From assembly GCF_001610895.1 (NCBI RefSeq), contig NZ_CP011273.1, positions 682,001 to 746,000 of the forward strand: DNA of 64,000 nt, written 5' to 3'. Below are positions 1 to 8,333 of this stretch, piece after piece (position 1 is the first letter of the stretch; each line of letters opens with the position of its first letter). A program made the translations under genes and the position numbers. Source of the stretch: Planctomyces sp. SH-PL62. Lineage in GTDB: Bacteria > Planctomycetota > Planctomycetia > Isosphaerales > Isosphaeraceae. The notes beneath the pieces were generated by a model. That model saw only the letters and a list, made by a program, of their open reading frames with translations. It was not told where the DNA came from and ran no database searches.

Positions 1-2
1 TC

Positions 3-167
3 AGCTCCCTCGAAGGCGTCCAACAGGAGTTGCTGGAAGCCCAGAGAGAGCTGATGGGCCTCCACCCCGACAAGGTCATCATGGGGCCGGACGGGCCGAG
101 CTTCGGGTTCGGCGGCATGGGCGGCATGGGAGGCGGCAGAGGGGGAATGGGTCAAGGGATGCGCTGA
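3..167 (+). CDS. C-terminal end of a Gly/Met-rich protein (partial)
   Basis: The frame is open from the window edge to a TGA at 165-167, giving about 54 residues. It begins with a polar helical stretch containing QQELLEAQRELM, passes through LHPDKVIMGPDGP, and ends in a low-complexity tail rich in GGM and GGR repeats. Glycine- and methionine-rich tails are common at the ends of secreted or low-complexity planctomycete proteins. The start lies outside the window and no family can be named. It converges on the TPR gene on the opposite strand, whose stop codon lies only 2 bases away. Confidence 0.6.
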   Translation, partial: SSLEGVQQELLEAQRELMGLHPDKVIMGPDGPSFGFGGMGGMGGGRGGMGQGMR

Positions 168-169
168 GG

Positions 170-847
170 TCAATCCTCGAAGCGTCCTGAGCGCGCGGCG
201 GCTTCCGAGGTGCGGAGGCCGCCGCTTTCGCGCGCCGCCTTGGTCCGACGGCGAGGCGGCTTGATCCGGAGCGTCTGGCGGACGTCCCGGAGGGCGAGCT
301 TGGCGGACCGGTATCGGGGATCGATCTGGAGGGCGGCCTCGAAGCAGCCGGCGGCCTCGTCGTGGCGGCCAAGGGCGCGGAGGACCAGGCCGAGGTTGAG
401 GAACGCCTCGTCGCGGCAGCCGTTCTCGCACCGGGTGGCGGCGCGGTGGGCGGCTTCGGCCTCGTCGAGGCTGCCCGACTGGGCGAGCAGGCCGCCGAGG
501 TAGATGTGGGCGCCCGCCTCATCCGGCGCGGCGTCGACCGCCCGGCGATACCACGACGCCGCCTCCTGGTGGTCGCCCCGGGCCTTGTGCAGGTGGCCCA
601 TCTCGGCCAGGGGGATCCAGAGCCTGGCGGTCGGGCAGAGCGCGATCGCGCGCCGGATCGCCGATTCGGCCTCCTCGTAGCGAGCCAGCTCGATGAGCGC
701 CGAACCCAGCAGCTTCCAGGCGGGGCCGCAGTCGGGATGTCGGGCGACGAGTTCCCTCGCCCTCGCGACGGACAGGGCCGGAAGCCCGGCCCGGTGCGCG
801 GTGCGGAGGCGTTCCCAGCGGGACTGGACCCACGTCTTCGTCTTCAT
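170..847 (-). CDS. Tetratricopeptide repeat (TPR) protein
   Basis: This 225-residue protein is built mainly of TPR units, seen as repeats of the type AWKLLGSALIELARYEEAESAIRRAI, AEMGHLHKARGDH, AHIYLGGLLAQSG and LGLVLRALGRHDEAAGCFEAAL. The last third is basic and Arg/Lys-rich. TPR arrays are protein-protein scaffolds, and the partner is unknown. I placed the start at the internal ATG (MKTKTW), which has AGGAG 9 bases upstream, rather than at an ATG 16 codons earlier that lacks a good ribosome site. There is no signal peptide, so it is probably cytoplasmic. Confidence 0.8.
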   Translation of the reverse strand: MKTKTWVQSRWERLRTAHRAGLPALSVARARELVARHPDCGPAWKLLGSALIELARYEEAESAIRRAIALCPTARLWIPLAEMGHLHKARGDHQEAASWYRRAVDAAPDEAGAHIYLGGLLAQSGSLDEAEAAHRAATRCENGCRDEAFLNLGLVLRALGRHDEAAGCFEAALQIDPRYRSAKLALRDVRQTLRIKPPRRRTKAARESGGLRTSEAAARSGRFED

Positions 848-1006
848 GGCGAGCTGCTCCTGGTACGGACTCGGGCTCCGCTCCACGCGACCCATGCGCG
901 AGCTGTACCAGGAACGATCAGCGAACGAGGCCCGGAGATTCCAGGAATCCGGAAAAGTCGCCGGAATCCTCGATCTCGCGGGCCGTCTTCAGTTCGGCGG
1001 CGAGGG

Positions 1007-1729
1007 TCAGGCGCAGCCGGTCCAGCGCCGGGCGTGGGTGACGATCTGCTCGGCGCCATCGGCGCGGCCGACGACCAGGAGGTCGCAGAGGCCGAGGAAC
1101 AGGCCGGTCTCGAAGACTCCGACGACCGACTTGAGGCCGGCTTCGAGCGACTCGGGGTCGGCGAGCGTCGAGAACCGACAGTCGATGATGAGGTTGCCGC
1201 CGTCGGTGACGAACAACATCCCCTCGGCGGTGCGCCGCAGCGACGTCTCCGCGCCGAGCTTCTGGAGCCGGCGCTCGACGTGCCGATGGCCCAGGCGGCT
1301 GACCTCGACCGGCACGGGGGATTCGGCGCCCAGGCGTTCGACGATCTTTTCCGGGGAGACGATCGTCACCCGGCGTTTGGCCGCGCAGGCGACGATCTTC
1401 TCGCGGAGCAAGGCCCCGCCCCGCCCCTTGATCATCCGGTACTGGGGGTCGATCTCGTCGGCGCCGTCGATGTTGAGGTCCACCGACGGGACGTCGTCGA
1501 CGCCGCGCAGGGGGATGTTCAGCTCGCGCGCCTGCTCGGCCGTGGTGACGCTGGTCGGCACGCCGATGAATTCCAGGCCTTCCTGGGCCACCCGCTCGCC
1601 CAGCCGCTTGACCAGCAGGCTGGCGGTCGAACCCGACCCCAGCCCGACGATCATCCCCGACTGGACCAGATCCGCCGCGCTCCGCGCCGCGTGAACCTTC
1701 GCGACGTCCGCTTCGAGTGCCAAGACCAT
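1007..1729 (-). CDS. rpiA: Ribose-5-phosphate isomerase A
   Basis: This 240-residue protein interconverts ribose-5-phosphate and ribulose-5-phosphate in the non-oxidative pentose-phosphate pathway. The RpiA signatures are all present: the phosphate-binding GLGSGSTA loop at about 29-36, DGADEI at 88-93 with the catalytic Asp residues, KGRGGALLREK at 101-111, and VTDGGN further on. Length matches the family (about 220-240). It stands alone on the minus strand with 160-180 bp on each side. zwf and opcA, which belong to the same pathway, are elsewhere in the window. The start is ATG, with no competing upstream start of merit. Confidence 0.96.
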   Translation of the reverse strand: MVLALEADVAKVHAARSAADLVQSGMIVGLGSGSTASLLVKRLGERVAQEGLEFIGVPTSVTTAEQARELNIPLRGVDDVPSVDLNIDGADEIDPQYRMIKGRGGALLREKIVACAAKRRVTIVSPEKIVERLGAESPVPVEVSRLGHRHVERRLQKLGAETSLRRTAEGMLFVTDGGNLIIDCRFSTLADPESLEAGLKSVVGVFETGLFLGLCDLLVVGRADGAEQIVTHARRWTGCA

Positions 1730-1909
1730 GCGCCTTCAAGGGGGGACAGCCCGGCCGGACGCAGCCGGCCGAGGTCGACGCCGCCCGTGCGGGGGGGCGT
1801 CGACGTTCCAGTTTGCTCGCTCGCCGCCGCTTCGCCGAACGAACCATTAGAACCGCTGGCGGCGGCTTTGACCAGCCATCCACGGCCTCGCTCCGAGCTT
1901 CGACCGCCT

Positions 1910-2962
1910 TTACTCGGGCTTGCCGGGGAGGAACGGGAACGGCGAGGAGGGCTCGAATTCCGACGTCGCGTCGCCGGAGAAAGTCCGTCCCCCGGCCAGG
2001 GCCAGCTTCTTCACCGGGGCGCCCGGCTCGAAGTCCATCGCGTCGAGGGTCGCCCAGAAGATCGTGGGGCTGGTCGCCGAGTCGAAGTAAAGCGTCCGGT
2101 CCTTGAGGTCGTAGGCCGTCCGCCAGACCGTGCTGGCGATGTTCGGCCGACCGGGCGTCGTGATCCCGAGCGGCACCGAGGTGTTCCGGATCACGCCGAA
2201 CAACGACGCCAGGGCCTGCCGCGCGTCGTCGGTCTTGGGGACGGCGTCGATGTAGAACGAGGCCCGGACGAAGCGGTCCGCGGCCCGGCTCGTCCCCGGG
2301 AGCATCGTCTCGCCGCCGATCTCCTTCCAGTACTCGTCGAGCGCGAGCTGCTGGTCGAAGGTGGGCGAATTCGTCATGACCCGGAACTCGCGGCCGTGAT
2401 GGATCACCAGCTTCCCCTTCACGTATTCGAAGACGGCCGAATCGCCCGAGGGGTCGACGATCGCCAGGTGGCCCTGCGCCGGATCGTTGTTCGGGAGGAT
2501 CGGCGCGACGATCGAGAAGGGCTCGGCGCGAAGGGCCTCGACGGCCTCGGCGACGGTCGCGAAGTTGTCCAGGACGTACTGGGCCCAGGCCGCGATGGAG
2601 ATCACCGGCCGGTCGCCGTCGGATCGCCCATAATCCGACTCGACGAGGTACAGCGTGTTCGCCACGAGCCCTTTCTCGTTCATCCCGTCGACGGAAGCCA
2701 CCTCGTAGAACGAGCAGACCACGCTGCCGTACTTGCTGGCCCACTTCAGCGACCGCGGCCCGGCCGCCCCGTCGCGCTCCATCCCCCGGGGGAGGATGTA
2801 GAGGTTCGTCCCGGGGTCTTCCATCCAGTCCATCGACCGGGCGACGAGGACCCGTCCCTCGGGCCCGAGATACACGCATCGCGTGCAGGCCTCCAGGGGG
2901 CTCGGCCCCAAGGCGCAGCAGGCGAGTGCGACGAACATCCCGAAGAGGCGTTTCGCGTTCAT
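1910..2962 (-). CDS. Secreted linear-amide C-N hydrolase (choloylglycine hydrolase / penicillin V acylase family)
   Basis: This 350-residue Ntn-hydrolase has an N-terminal signal peptide (hydrophobic residues 6-20) ending at about Ala25. Cleavage there would expose Cys26, the expected N-terminal nucleophile (sequence CTRCVY). RSMDW, which follows, corresponds to the Arg and Asp of the choloylglycine hydrolase active site, and MTNSPTFDQQL and NTSVPLGI-type segments fit the family. Family members cleave linear amides such as conjugated bile salts, penicillin V or acyl-homoserine lactones, and the substrate here cannot be decided. AGGAG lies 5 bases before the ATG. It is divergent from the AraC regulator. 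Confidence 0.88.
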   Translation of the reverse strand: MNAKRLFGMFVALACCALGPSPLEACTRCVYLGPEGRVLVARSMDWMEDPGTNLYILPRGMERDGAAGPRSLKWASKYGSVVCSFYEVASVDGMNEKGLVANTLYLVESDYGRSDGDRPVISIAAWAQYVLDNFATVAEAVEALRAEPFSIVAPILPNNDPAQGHLAIVDPSGDSAVFEYVKGKLVIHHGREFRVMTNSPTFDQQLALDEYWKEIGGETMLPGTSRAADRFVRASFYIDAVPKTDDARQALASLFGVIRNTSVPLGITTPGRPNIASTVWRTAYDLKDRTLYFDSATSPTIFWATLDAMDFEPGAPVKKLALAGGRTFSGDATSEFEPSSPFPFLPGKPE

Positions 2963-3199
2963 GGCGGCTCCTGGTCTCCCGATGATCCCGACGACCGACC
3001 CTGGCGGATCGGCCGAGACGAATCAACTCTAGAAGGCCGGGGAGGATCGCGAGAACTCGGCGAGCGGGCGACGGAGTCCTGAGAAGGGCTCGCCCGGCGC
3101 GGCCCCGGCGGGGTATCCTCGACCAACCCCGGCCTGGAGCGAGGGCGATCGGCCCCGGATGCTCGCTCCGGCCCCGAACCGAGGACGAGGTCCATCCCC

Positions 3200-4198
3200 G
3201 TGGAGCCCGCTCGAAAGGACGACGCCGAAACGACGGCCATCCCCCTCCCCTTCGAGGATGGCTCGCGAGCGTTCCGGATCAGCGACCTGGCCGTCGACGG
3301 CCCCGCGTACGAACCGGAACGGACGAACTGCTTCCGCGTCTTCTGGGTCGAATCGGGCTCCGGGGCCTTCTGGACCGACGCCGCGCGGCATCCGTTCCAC
3401 GCGGATCAACTCCTGTTCCTGGTGCCTTACCAGTCGAGCCGGTTCGTCCTCCGCGAGCCGCTGCGGGCCGCGGCGATCGCCTTCCACGCCAATTTCCTGT
3501 GCGTCGAGACGTTCCACGCCGAGACCGGATGCAGCGGCGTCCTGTTCAACGATCCGTACGGCCGGCCGATCGTCGGGCTGGAAGGAGAAGCCAGGGCGGA
3601 CGTGGTCTCCCTGATCGACCGGATGCGTCGCGAGCAGGGCGAAGGCCGGCTGGCGCATCGCGAGGCGCTGCTGGCGTCGATGAAGCTGCTGCTGATCGCC
3701 GCCGCGCGTGTGAAGTCGCCCGGGGACGAGCCCGGCGGCCCGCGGACCGTCGATTTCCGGCATCCGGCGCTCGGGCCGCTCCGCGACCTGATCGAAGCGA
3801 ACTATCGGGCCTCGCACGCGCCTTCGGACTACGCGGCGTGGCTCGACATGAGCCCGAAGACGCTCGGCCGGATCGTCCGCAAGCACCTGGGCAAGACCCT
3901 CACCGACCTGATCCGCGAACGCATCCTGACCCACGCCAAATGGCAGTTGCTCCATACGTTAAGGCCCGTGAAGGCGATCGCGGCCGAGCTGGGGTTCGAG
4001 GACGAACTCTACTTCAGCCGGCTCTTTCGCAAGGCCACCGGGGTCTCGCCCACGTTTTTCCGGGATTTCGAGACCGAAATCCGGGGCGGGAGCAATCTGT
4101 CCATGCCTTCGTCCCAGGCGTCCCTGTTCATCCCCCCCGAGACGGCCGAAAATCGAGAAGTCCCGTCGACGGACGGCGAGTATGCCGAGACGGTTTGA
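3200..4198 (+). CDS. AraC-family transcriptional regulator
   Basis: This 332-residue protein has an N-terminal cupin-like sensor half (about 25-130) and a C-terminal double helix-turn-helix. The first HTH is around SDYAAWLDMSPKTLGRIVRKHLGK. The second contains PVKAIAAELGFEDELYFSRLFRKATGVSPTFFR, the classic AraC signature, at about 265-295. The start is GTG with GAGG about 9 bases upstream. The gene is followed after 27 bases by the DUF417 membrane gene on the same strand, so it probably controls that gene. The arrangement recalls E. coli RclR and RclC, but the inducer is not visible from sequence. Confidence 0.92.
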   Translation: MEPARKDDAETTAIPLPFEDGSRAFRISDLAVDGPAYEPERTNCFRVFWVESGSGAFWTDAARHPFHADQLLFLVPYQSSRFVLREPLRAAAIAFHANFLCVETFHAETGCSGVLFNDPYGRPIVGLEGEARADVVSLIDRMRREQGEGRLAHREALLASMKLLLIAAARVKSPGDEPGGPRTVDFRHPALGPLRDLIEANYRASHAPSDYAAWLDMSPKTLGRIVRKHLGKTLTDLIRERILTHAKWQLLHTLRPVKAIAAELGFEDELYFSRLFRKATGVSPTFFRDFETEIRGGSNLSMPSSQASLFIPPETAENREVPSTDGEYAETV

Positions 4199-4225
4199 AC
4201 ATTGGAACGCCTGAGGGATTTCGCC

Positions 4226-4807
4226 ATGACGACTCGACGACTCTTCGAAGCGGCCGCGCGGATGGATCGCGCGGGCGTCGCCGTGACCCGGGCGGGGCTC
4301 ATCCTCGTCCTCCTCTGGATCGGCGGGCTCAAGGCTTTCCCATACGAGGCCGACGGAATCATCCCGTTCGTCGCCAATAGCCCGTTTATGAGCTTCTTGT
4401 TGAACGATCCGGGCGACTACAAGGCGCACCGAAACCCGGAGGGCGCGCTCGTCCCCGAGAATCGGGCCTGGCACGAACAGAACGGCACGTACCGATTCGC
4501 CTACGGCCTTGGGAGTGTGATCGTCCTTTACGGACTGTTGATCGCCCTGCATCCCTGGCTCCCGGGGGTCGCCACGGTCGGCAGCTTCCTCGTCGTCGTC
4601 ATGTCGATCGTGACGTTATCGTTCCTGATCACGACGCCGGAATGCTGGGTGCCCGACCTCGGGGACGCGCATCATGGCTTCCCCTACCTCAGCGGGGCGG
4701 GGAGGCTGGTCGTGAAGGATGCCATCATGCTGGGCGCCGCGATCGTGACGATGGCCGATTCCGCGAAGGCGTATCTGAGGCGCAGCAGGGAGCCCTCCCC
4801 CGCCTGA
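4226..4807 (+). CDS. DUF417 family membrane protein (YkgB/RclC-like)
   Basis: This 193-residue inner-membrane protein has about four hydrophobic segments (near VTRAGLILVLLWIGGL, YGLGSVIVLYGLLIAL, VGSFLVVVMSIVTLSFLI and the C-terminal helix). It carries DUF417 landmarks such as GGLKAFPYEADGIIPFVANSPF and TTPECWVP...GFPYLSGAGRLVVKDAIML. In E. coli the homologue RclC belongs to the RclR-controlled reactive-chlorine response, and its molecular activity is unknown. I chose the ATG at 4226 over an in-frame TTG at 4202 because GAGG lies about 9 bases upstream. The preceding AraC gene is its likely regulator. Confidence 0.88.
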   Translation: MTTRRLFEAAARMDRAGVAVTRAGLILVLLWIGGLKAFPYEADGIIPFVANSPFMSFLLNDPGDYKAHRNPEGALVPENRAWHEQNGTYRFAYGLGSVIVLYGLLIALHPWLPGVATVGSFLVVVMSIVTLSFLITTPECWVPDLGDAHHGFPYLSGAGRLVVKDAIMLGAAIVTMADSAKAYLRRSREPSPA

Positions 4808-4818
4808 TCGGGCGGGGG
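4797..4818 (+). terminator. Hairpin overlapping the stop codon of the DUF417 gene
   Basis: An 8-bp perfect GC stem (CCCCCGCC with GGCGGGGG) encloses a 6-base loop containing the TGA stop. There is no T-tract, so it may act as a weak or Rho-assisted terminator, or as an mRNA-stabilising structure. Confidence 0.35.
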
Positions 4819-4879
4819 CGAGAGTCGCGCCGCCGCAGGAACTAGGGCCAGGACGGCGAATGCACCTCCTGCGTCCTCG

Positions 4880-5500
4880 TTACCGGGCGTTGTGGCTGGA
4901 GATCAGGTTGGCGTAGCTCGGCAGGTGTTTGGCGAACAGCGCACCAAGCCCTTCCACGTCGTTCCGCCAGTCGCGGTGCAGCTCGCAGGCGACGGCGAAC
5001 CAGGTCATGAGCTGCACGCCGGCGGCCTGCATCCGCGCCCAGGAGGCCTCGCGCGTGGTCGGGTTGAACGTCCCCGACGCGTCGGCGACGACGAAGACCT
5101 CGAACCCCTCCTCGATCGCCGAGAGCGCCGGGAAGGCCACGCAGACCTCGGTCACGACCCCGGCGATGATGAGTTGCTTCTTGCCCGTCGCCTTGACCGC
5201 CTTGACGAAATCCTCATTGTCCCAGGCGTTGATCTGGCCCGGCCTGGCGATGCAAGGCGCGTCCGGGAACAGTTCCTTGATCTCCGGCATGAGCGGGCCG
5301 TTGGGGCCGTTCTCGAAGCTGGTCGTCAGGATCGTCGGAAGGTTGAAATACCTGGCCGAATTCGCCAACGCCAGGACGATGTTCTTGAACTCGTCCGGCG
5401 CGAAATCGCGGACGAGGTTGCAGAGGCCCGACTGGTGATCGACCAGCAAGACCGCGGCGTCGTTCTTGTCCAGTCGGCGGTATTTGGGGGCGGCAGCCAT
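4880..5500 (-). CDS. Isochorismatase-family cysteine hydrolase (YcaC-like)
   Basis: This 206-residue cytoplasmic alpha/beta hydrolase carries the isochorismatase-fold triad: Asp21 in LLVDHQSGL, Arg86 in IARPGQINAWDNEDF (where many relatives have Lys; YcaC has Arg), and Cys120 in GVVTEVCVAFPAL. It resembles E. coli YcaC closely through most of its length. YcaC has no settled substrate. AGGA lies about 7 bases before the ATG. It converges on the DUF417 gene 72 bases away. YcaC-type hydrolases are often found beside AraC regulators and DUF417 genes, so a shared stress or detoxification role is plausible but inferred. Confidence 0.92.
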   Translation of the reverse strand: MAAAPKYRRLDKNDAAVLLVDHQSGLCNLVRDFAPDEFKNIVLALANSARYFNLPTILTTSFENGPNGPLMPEIKELFPDAPCIARPGQINAWDNEDFVKAVKATGKKQLIIAGVVTEVCVAFPALSAIEEGFEVFVVADASGTFNPTTREASWARMQAAGVQLMTWFAVACELHRDWRNDVEGLGALFAKHLPSYANLISSHNAR

Positions 5501-5814
5501 GTCGAAATCCTGTTGATGGAGACGGGGACGAGGACGCTTCAGAGCCGCTCGTGCATCGTAGGGCCGAATTGCGCGATTTCGAGGGTTGCGCCGAGAACCT
5601 GCCGGATTTCCTCGGCGCAGGACGTCCTCCCGAGCCCGGGGCTGACGTCCCCCCCACAGCCTCGATCCTCGGATGGTCGCAGCCTCACCGACGCCCTGGA
5701 GGGCCGGCCCGGTTTCTTGAGAAACCTGGACTTGCCGCGACCGGAAATCTCTGTAGGTTGACCACCGCAGGCCTCCATGCAGAACTGCAATGGTCCTCTT
5801 TAGAGGGATTGGAA
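5501..5814. other. Intergenic region between divergent genes
   Basis: It separates the YcaC-like gene (minus) from the PEP-CTERM gene (plus) and must hold promoters for both. TTGACC at 5758-5763 is a possible -35 box for the PEP-CTERM gene, but no convincing -10 box follows. I see no coding signal or repeat. Confidence 0.5.
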
Positions 5815-6414
5815 ATGAACGCCAGCGTACGTGGTTTGATCACGTCCAAACACCGGGCCTGGGTCGTCGTACTCGGCTTCGGCGTCCTCTCCGCCTCGGC
5901 GCAGGCAAGCCCCGTGCGGTTCTCGACCTCGGGCTCTTTCGTGTTGCCGGCCGGCACCGTCGAACTCGCCGGGAAGACCGATGTCACGATCGGCGACGGC
6001 CCCCTCTCGCTCGGGACCCTCCCGATCGGTGAAAACCCCGGAGGCCTGGGCGCGGCACCGTTTCAGGTGAAGTTCACGTTCGACGGCCTCCCTGAGATTC
6101 AGGTGAGCGGGACCATCGCCTGGCTCGGATACAACGCGAATATGCCCGTGCACGATACGGTCGTGACCACGTCGGCGACCTCGAATCAGATCGGCCTCTA
6201 CCCCGAGGTGTTCCAGCGCCTCATCGCCCATCCTGACTGGATGCACACGACCTCCTATCAGGGCTATCTGACGGACATGGAAGTCACCTTCGCGGTCAAC
6301 CCGTTCGACCCCGACGCCCCGCGCACGGTGCCGGAACCGTCGACGGCGCTGCTCGCCGTCGCGGCGTTCGCCGGCCTGGCCTGGAAGGCTCGCCGACGAT
6401 CTCTTCGGGGCTGA
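5815..6414 (+). CDS. Secreted PEP-CTERM protein
   Basis: This 199-residue protein has an N-terminal signal peptide (WVVVLGFGVLSASAQA, cleavage at about residue 31) and a C-terminal sorting signal: VPEPS, a hydrophobic helix (TALLAVAAFAGLAW), then the basic end KARRR. PEP-CTERM tails are recognised by the exosortase (EpsH/XrtA) system, which processes and anchors exported proteins together with exopolysaccharide. The region between is beta-rich and matches no family I know. I chose the ATG at 5815 because GAGGG lies about 8 bases upstream and the signal peptide begins there. No exosortase gene is in the window. Confidence 0.85.
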   Translation: MNASVRGLITSKHRAWVVVLGFGVLSASAQASPVRFSTSGSFVLPAGTVELAGKTDVTIGDGPLSLGTLPIGENPGGLGAAPFQVKFTFDGLPEIQVSGTIAWLGYNANMPVHDTVVTTSATSNQIGLYPEVFQRLIAHPDWMHTTSYQGYLTDMEVTFAVNPFDPDAPRTVPEPSTALLAVAAFAGLAWKARRRSLRG

Positions 6415-6995
6415 CGTCCGCCGACGACGGTAGACGGCACGCCGTGGCCTCCGGCCAGATCTCGCGGGTTTCGTATCGAAATCCGTGAGATCCCAGGCCG
6501 TCGCGGCACCAGTCGAGGACGCTCCGCGCTCCCCCAGGCTCAACGCCGACCGAGAAAAGGTCGACCCGAACGGGGCGACATGACGCTCAAGCGTCGTCTC
6601 ACCACGAGACCCGTACGAAACGCCTCGCGATGGCGATATTCCCCCCTGCATCGTCGTTTCGTCCCAGTCGGCATGGACTTCCGTCACGCCGGTGAGGGAT
6701 GTCCGACCACGGACTACGCGACAGCGGGCCGAATCCCCCGGACCGCCTGGCAGTTGCTGGCCAAAGCAGTGCGATTCGCCCATAAACTCGAGCCTGGCTC
6801 GAATCAATTCCTTTGGAAACTTTGCCGACCCAGAGCCGTCGATCGTGACGAAGGCCGGATCGCGGTCTTTGCGGAAGTGAGAGAACGGGGGGGAGCGGCG
6901 TTCCAGGGGTTGGCGACGGTCAAAACCGGTTGATTACCGATTTCGGCTGCGCCGCCTATGAGCCCTAACCCAGGGCTGCGGTGAAGGATGGAAAA
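6415..6995. other. Long intergenic region, no confident gene
   Basis: This stretch between the PEP-CTERM gene and tRNA-Pro is less GC-rich than its surroundings. One open frame (6580-6933, plus, 117 codons) lacks recognisable domains, a ribosome site or family features and is probably fortuitous. No strong hairpin or repeat was seen. Confidence 0.5.
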
Positions 6996-7069
6996 TCGGG
7001 GCGACGGGATTCGAACCCATGACCTCCTGCTCCCAAGGCAGGCGCGCTACCAGGCTGCGCTACGCCCCG
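6996..7069 (-). tRNA. tRNA-Pro (anticodon TGG)
   Basis: The 74-base cloverleaf reads on the minus strand. Its acceptor stem is CGGGGCG paired with CGCCCCG, the anticodon stem CCTGC/GCAGG encloses loop CTTGGGA (anticodon TGG), and the T-arm contains GGTTCGAATCC. CCA is not encoded. A promoter-like TTGACC-N18-TAGGAT lies 19 bases upstream. Confidence 0.96.
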
Positions 7070-7087
7070 TGGCATCTGACATGACGC

Positions 7088-7117
7088 ATCCTATGCGGAG
7101 TGGGCCGCGACGGTCAA
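7088..7117 (-). promoter_or_regulatory. Putative promoter of tRNA-Pro
   Basis: On the minus strand, -35 TTGACC (7112-7117) and -10 TAGGAT (7088-7093) are 18 bp apart. The -10 ends 18 bases before the tRNA 5' end. This resembles the elements upstream of the other tRNAs, rpsL and csrA. Confidence 0.55.
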
Positions 7118-7160
7118 GGGAAGCCTTGAGCGTCGCGGGGACCGACCCGAAAGCCCCGCC

Positions 7161-7949
7161 CTAGGGGACGGCCTGCGCGAGCGAGCCGCAAGGCGCGTGG
7201 TCTTGCGTGGGGCCCGACTCGGACAGCAGCGGCCACCGGATGCTCGCGTGGGCGCAGGGGCGGGAGGACCAGGAGACCCGCCCCTGATGTTCGGCGACCA
7301 CTCGGGCGAGCAAGGGGAGGGCCAACGAACGCGCCGTGGCGGCCAGGGCCTCGTCGGGCGACGAGGGCCTGCGGGGGGTGGCGTCGAACATCTCCGAAGG
7401 CGACTCGCGCCATTCCACATGGAAACCCTGGGGGCTCGTCGACCAGCTCAGGGAGGCCTCCCCTCCCGGGGCGAGGGCCGCGGCTCGCCACGCGATGAAG
7501 GCGTCGAGGGCCGAGGCGAGCCGCATGGCGTCGAATTCCCCCGGTTCTTCTCGTTCGGGGGGCGTGATCGTCAGCGTGAGGTCCGCGCGGTCGAAGGCCG
7601 AGATCCAGCCCGGCCCGAACTCGTCGACGATCGCGCCGAAAGGGTGCCTGACCCTGGTCAGCGACATCGTGCGATAGATCGACTGGAGGAGGTCGAACAG
7701 CCGTTCCACCTCGGTATAGGTTCGGCTCAGTTCCTCCCAGCGTTCCGGGAGCGGCCCCGCCGCCGACCGCCTCGTGAGGTAGAACCCCATCTTCATGCTG
7801 TTGAGCATGTTTCGGCAGCGATGGTTGAACCCGCTGAGCGCCTGTCGGAGTGGTTCAAGTTGGCCGTCGTCGATGAATCGAAGCAGTGAATCGCTTAATC
7901 CGTCGTCCGCCGATCCATCATGCGGTTGTAGCGACATCGAGTTTGGCAC
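7161..7949 (-). CDS. Degenerate histidine-kinase-like protein
   Basis: This 262-residue protein has no signal peptide. At about 40-60 it carries GFNHRCRNMLNSMKMGFYL, which resembles the HRxKNxL phospho-acceptor box of HisKA_2/HWE-type kinases, followed by a helical dimerisation-like stretch. A C-terminal half (about 100-245) has the length and layout of a GHKL ATPase domain, ending LPLLARVVAEHQGRVSWSS, like the end of a kinase core. The N, G1 and G2 ATP-binding boxes are not recognisable, so ATP binding may be lost. It could be a phosphotransfer or scaffold protein. No response regulator is adjacent. Confidence 0.6.
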   Translation of the reverse strand: MPNSMSLQPHDGSADDGLSDSLLRFIDDGQLEPLRQALSGFNHRCRNMLNSMKMGFYLTRRSAAGPLPERWEELSRTYTEVERLFDLLQSIYRTMSLTRVRHPFGAIVDEFGPGWISAFDRADLTLTITPPEREEPGEFDAMRLASALDAFIAWRAAALAPGGEASLSWSTSPQGFHVEWRESPSEMFDATPRRPSSPDEALAATARSLALPLLARVVAEHQGRVSWSSRPCAHASIRWPLLSESGPTQDHAPCGSLAQAVP

Positions 7950-8089
7950 CTGAACGTCGTGGATCGGCCGTCCGAGAACGGCCGTTCGAGGCCCCTGGCA
8001 TCCGATCGATCAGCCCCGACCGATTCGCAGGCCGGGCCGGTTCGCTTCATGGTATGGCGAATTATGGCGGCCTTACGACCATTCTCGCA

Positions 8090-8103
8090 AGAGAGCGCTC
8101 TCT
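8090..8103. promoter_or_regulatory. 14-bp perfect palindrome, possible operator
   Basis: AGAGAGCGCTCTCT is a perfect inverted repeat about 140 bp upstream of the kinase-like gene. A dimeric regulator could bind it, but there is no second copy nearby. Confidence 0.3.
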
Positions 8104-8222
8104 CGTGAGGTCATGGTCGACCTGCGGCGGGATGGACTGATCGGTGTCCCCCAGAAGGGCAAATCATGCGCCCGAAGCGAGCCAGAATCCAGACGGTCGG
8201 CGCGGCGGCCCAGAATAGAACA

Positions 8223-8256
8223 AGGGGCGCGACCCGTGGCGACGGGGCGCGCCCCT
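8223..8256 (-). terminator. Terminator hairpin downstream of parB
   Basis: The minus-strand transcript can form a long hairpin: nine pairs (AGGGGCGCG with CGCGCCCCT), one mismatch, then CCCGT with ACGGG around a 4-base loop. TGTTCTATTCT follows, a partial U-rich tract. It lies about 80 bases after the parB stop. Confidence 0.6.
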
Positions 8257-8333
8257 GATGGGCGGCTACTGGGATTCTCGAATTCCCGCGACCTCGGCGA
8301 AACGGGAAGGGTCGTTCCCGCCTCGCGCCGCGG

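Larger units (their letters stand above)
7950..8333. other. Intergenic region upstream of the kinase-like gene
   Basis: It lies between parB and the histidine-kinase-like gene, both on the minus strand. It contains a 14-bp perfect palindrome at 8090-8103 and a strong terminator-like hairpin for the parAB operon at 8223-8256. I see no coding signal. Confidence 0.55.

Noticed and set aside
362-3082. A 906-codon plus-strand open frame crossing rpiA and the amide hydrolase
   Set aside because: It is antisense to two well-supported genes, has no recognisable domains and is a by-product of high GC content.
3396-3409. GTTCCACGCGGATC as another parS-like site
   Set aside because: It matches at 10 of 14 positions, below the rest of the cluster, and lies in the AraC gene.
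6580-6933. A 117-codon plus-strand open frame in the gap before tRNA-Pro
   Set aside because: No ribosome site, no domain and no codon bias like that of its neighbours.
7412-7426. ATTCCACATGGAAAC as another parS-like site
   Set aside because: It matches the parS core at only 9 of 14 positions, its centre is CACATG, and it lies in a gene on the other side of parAB.
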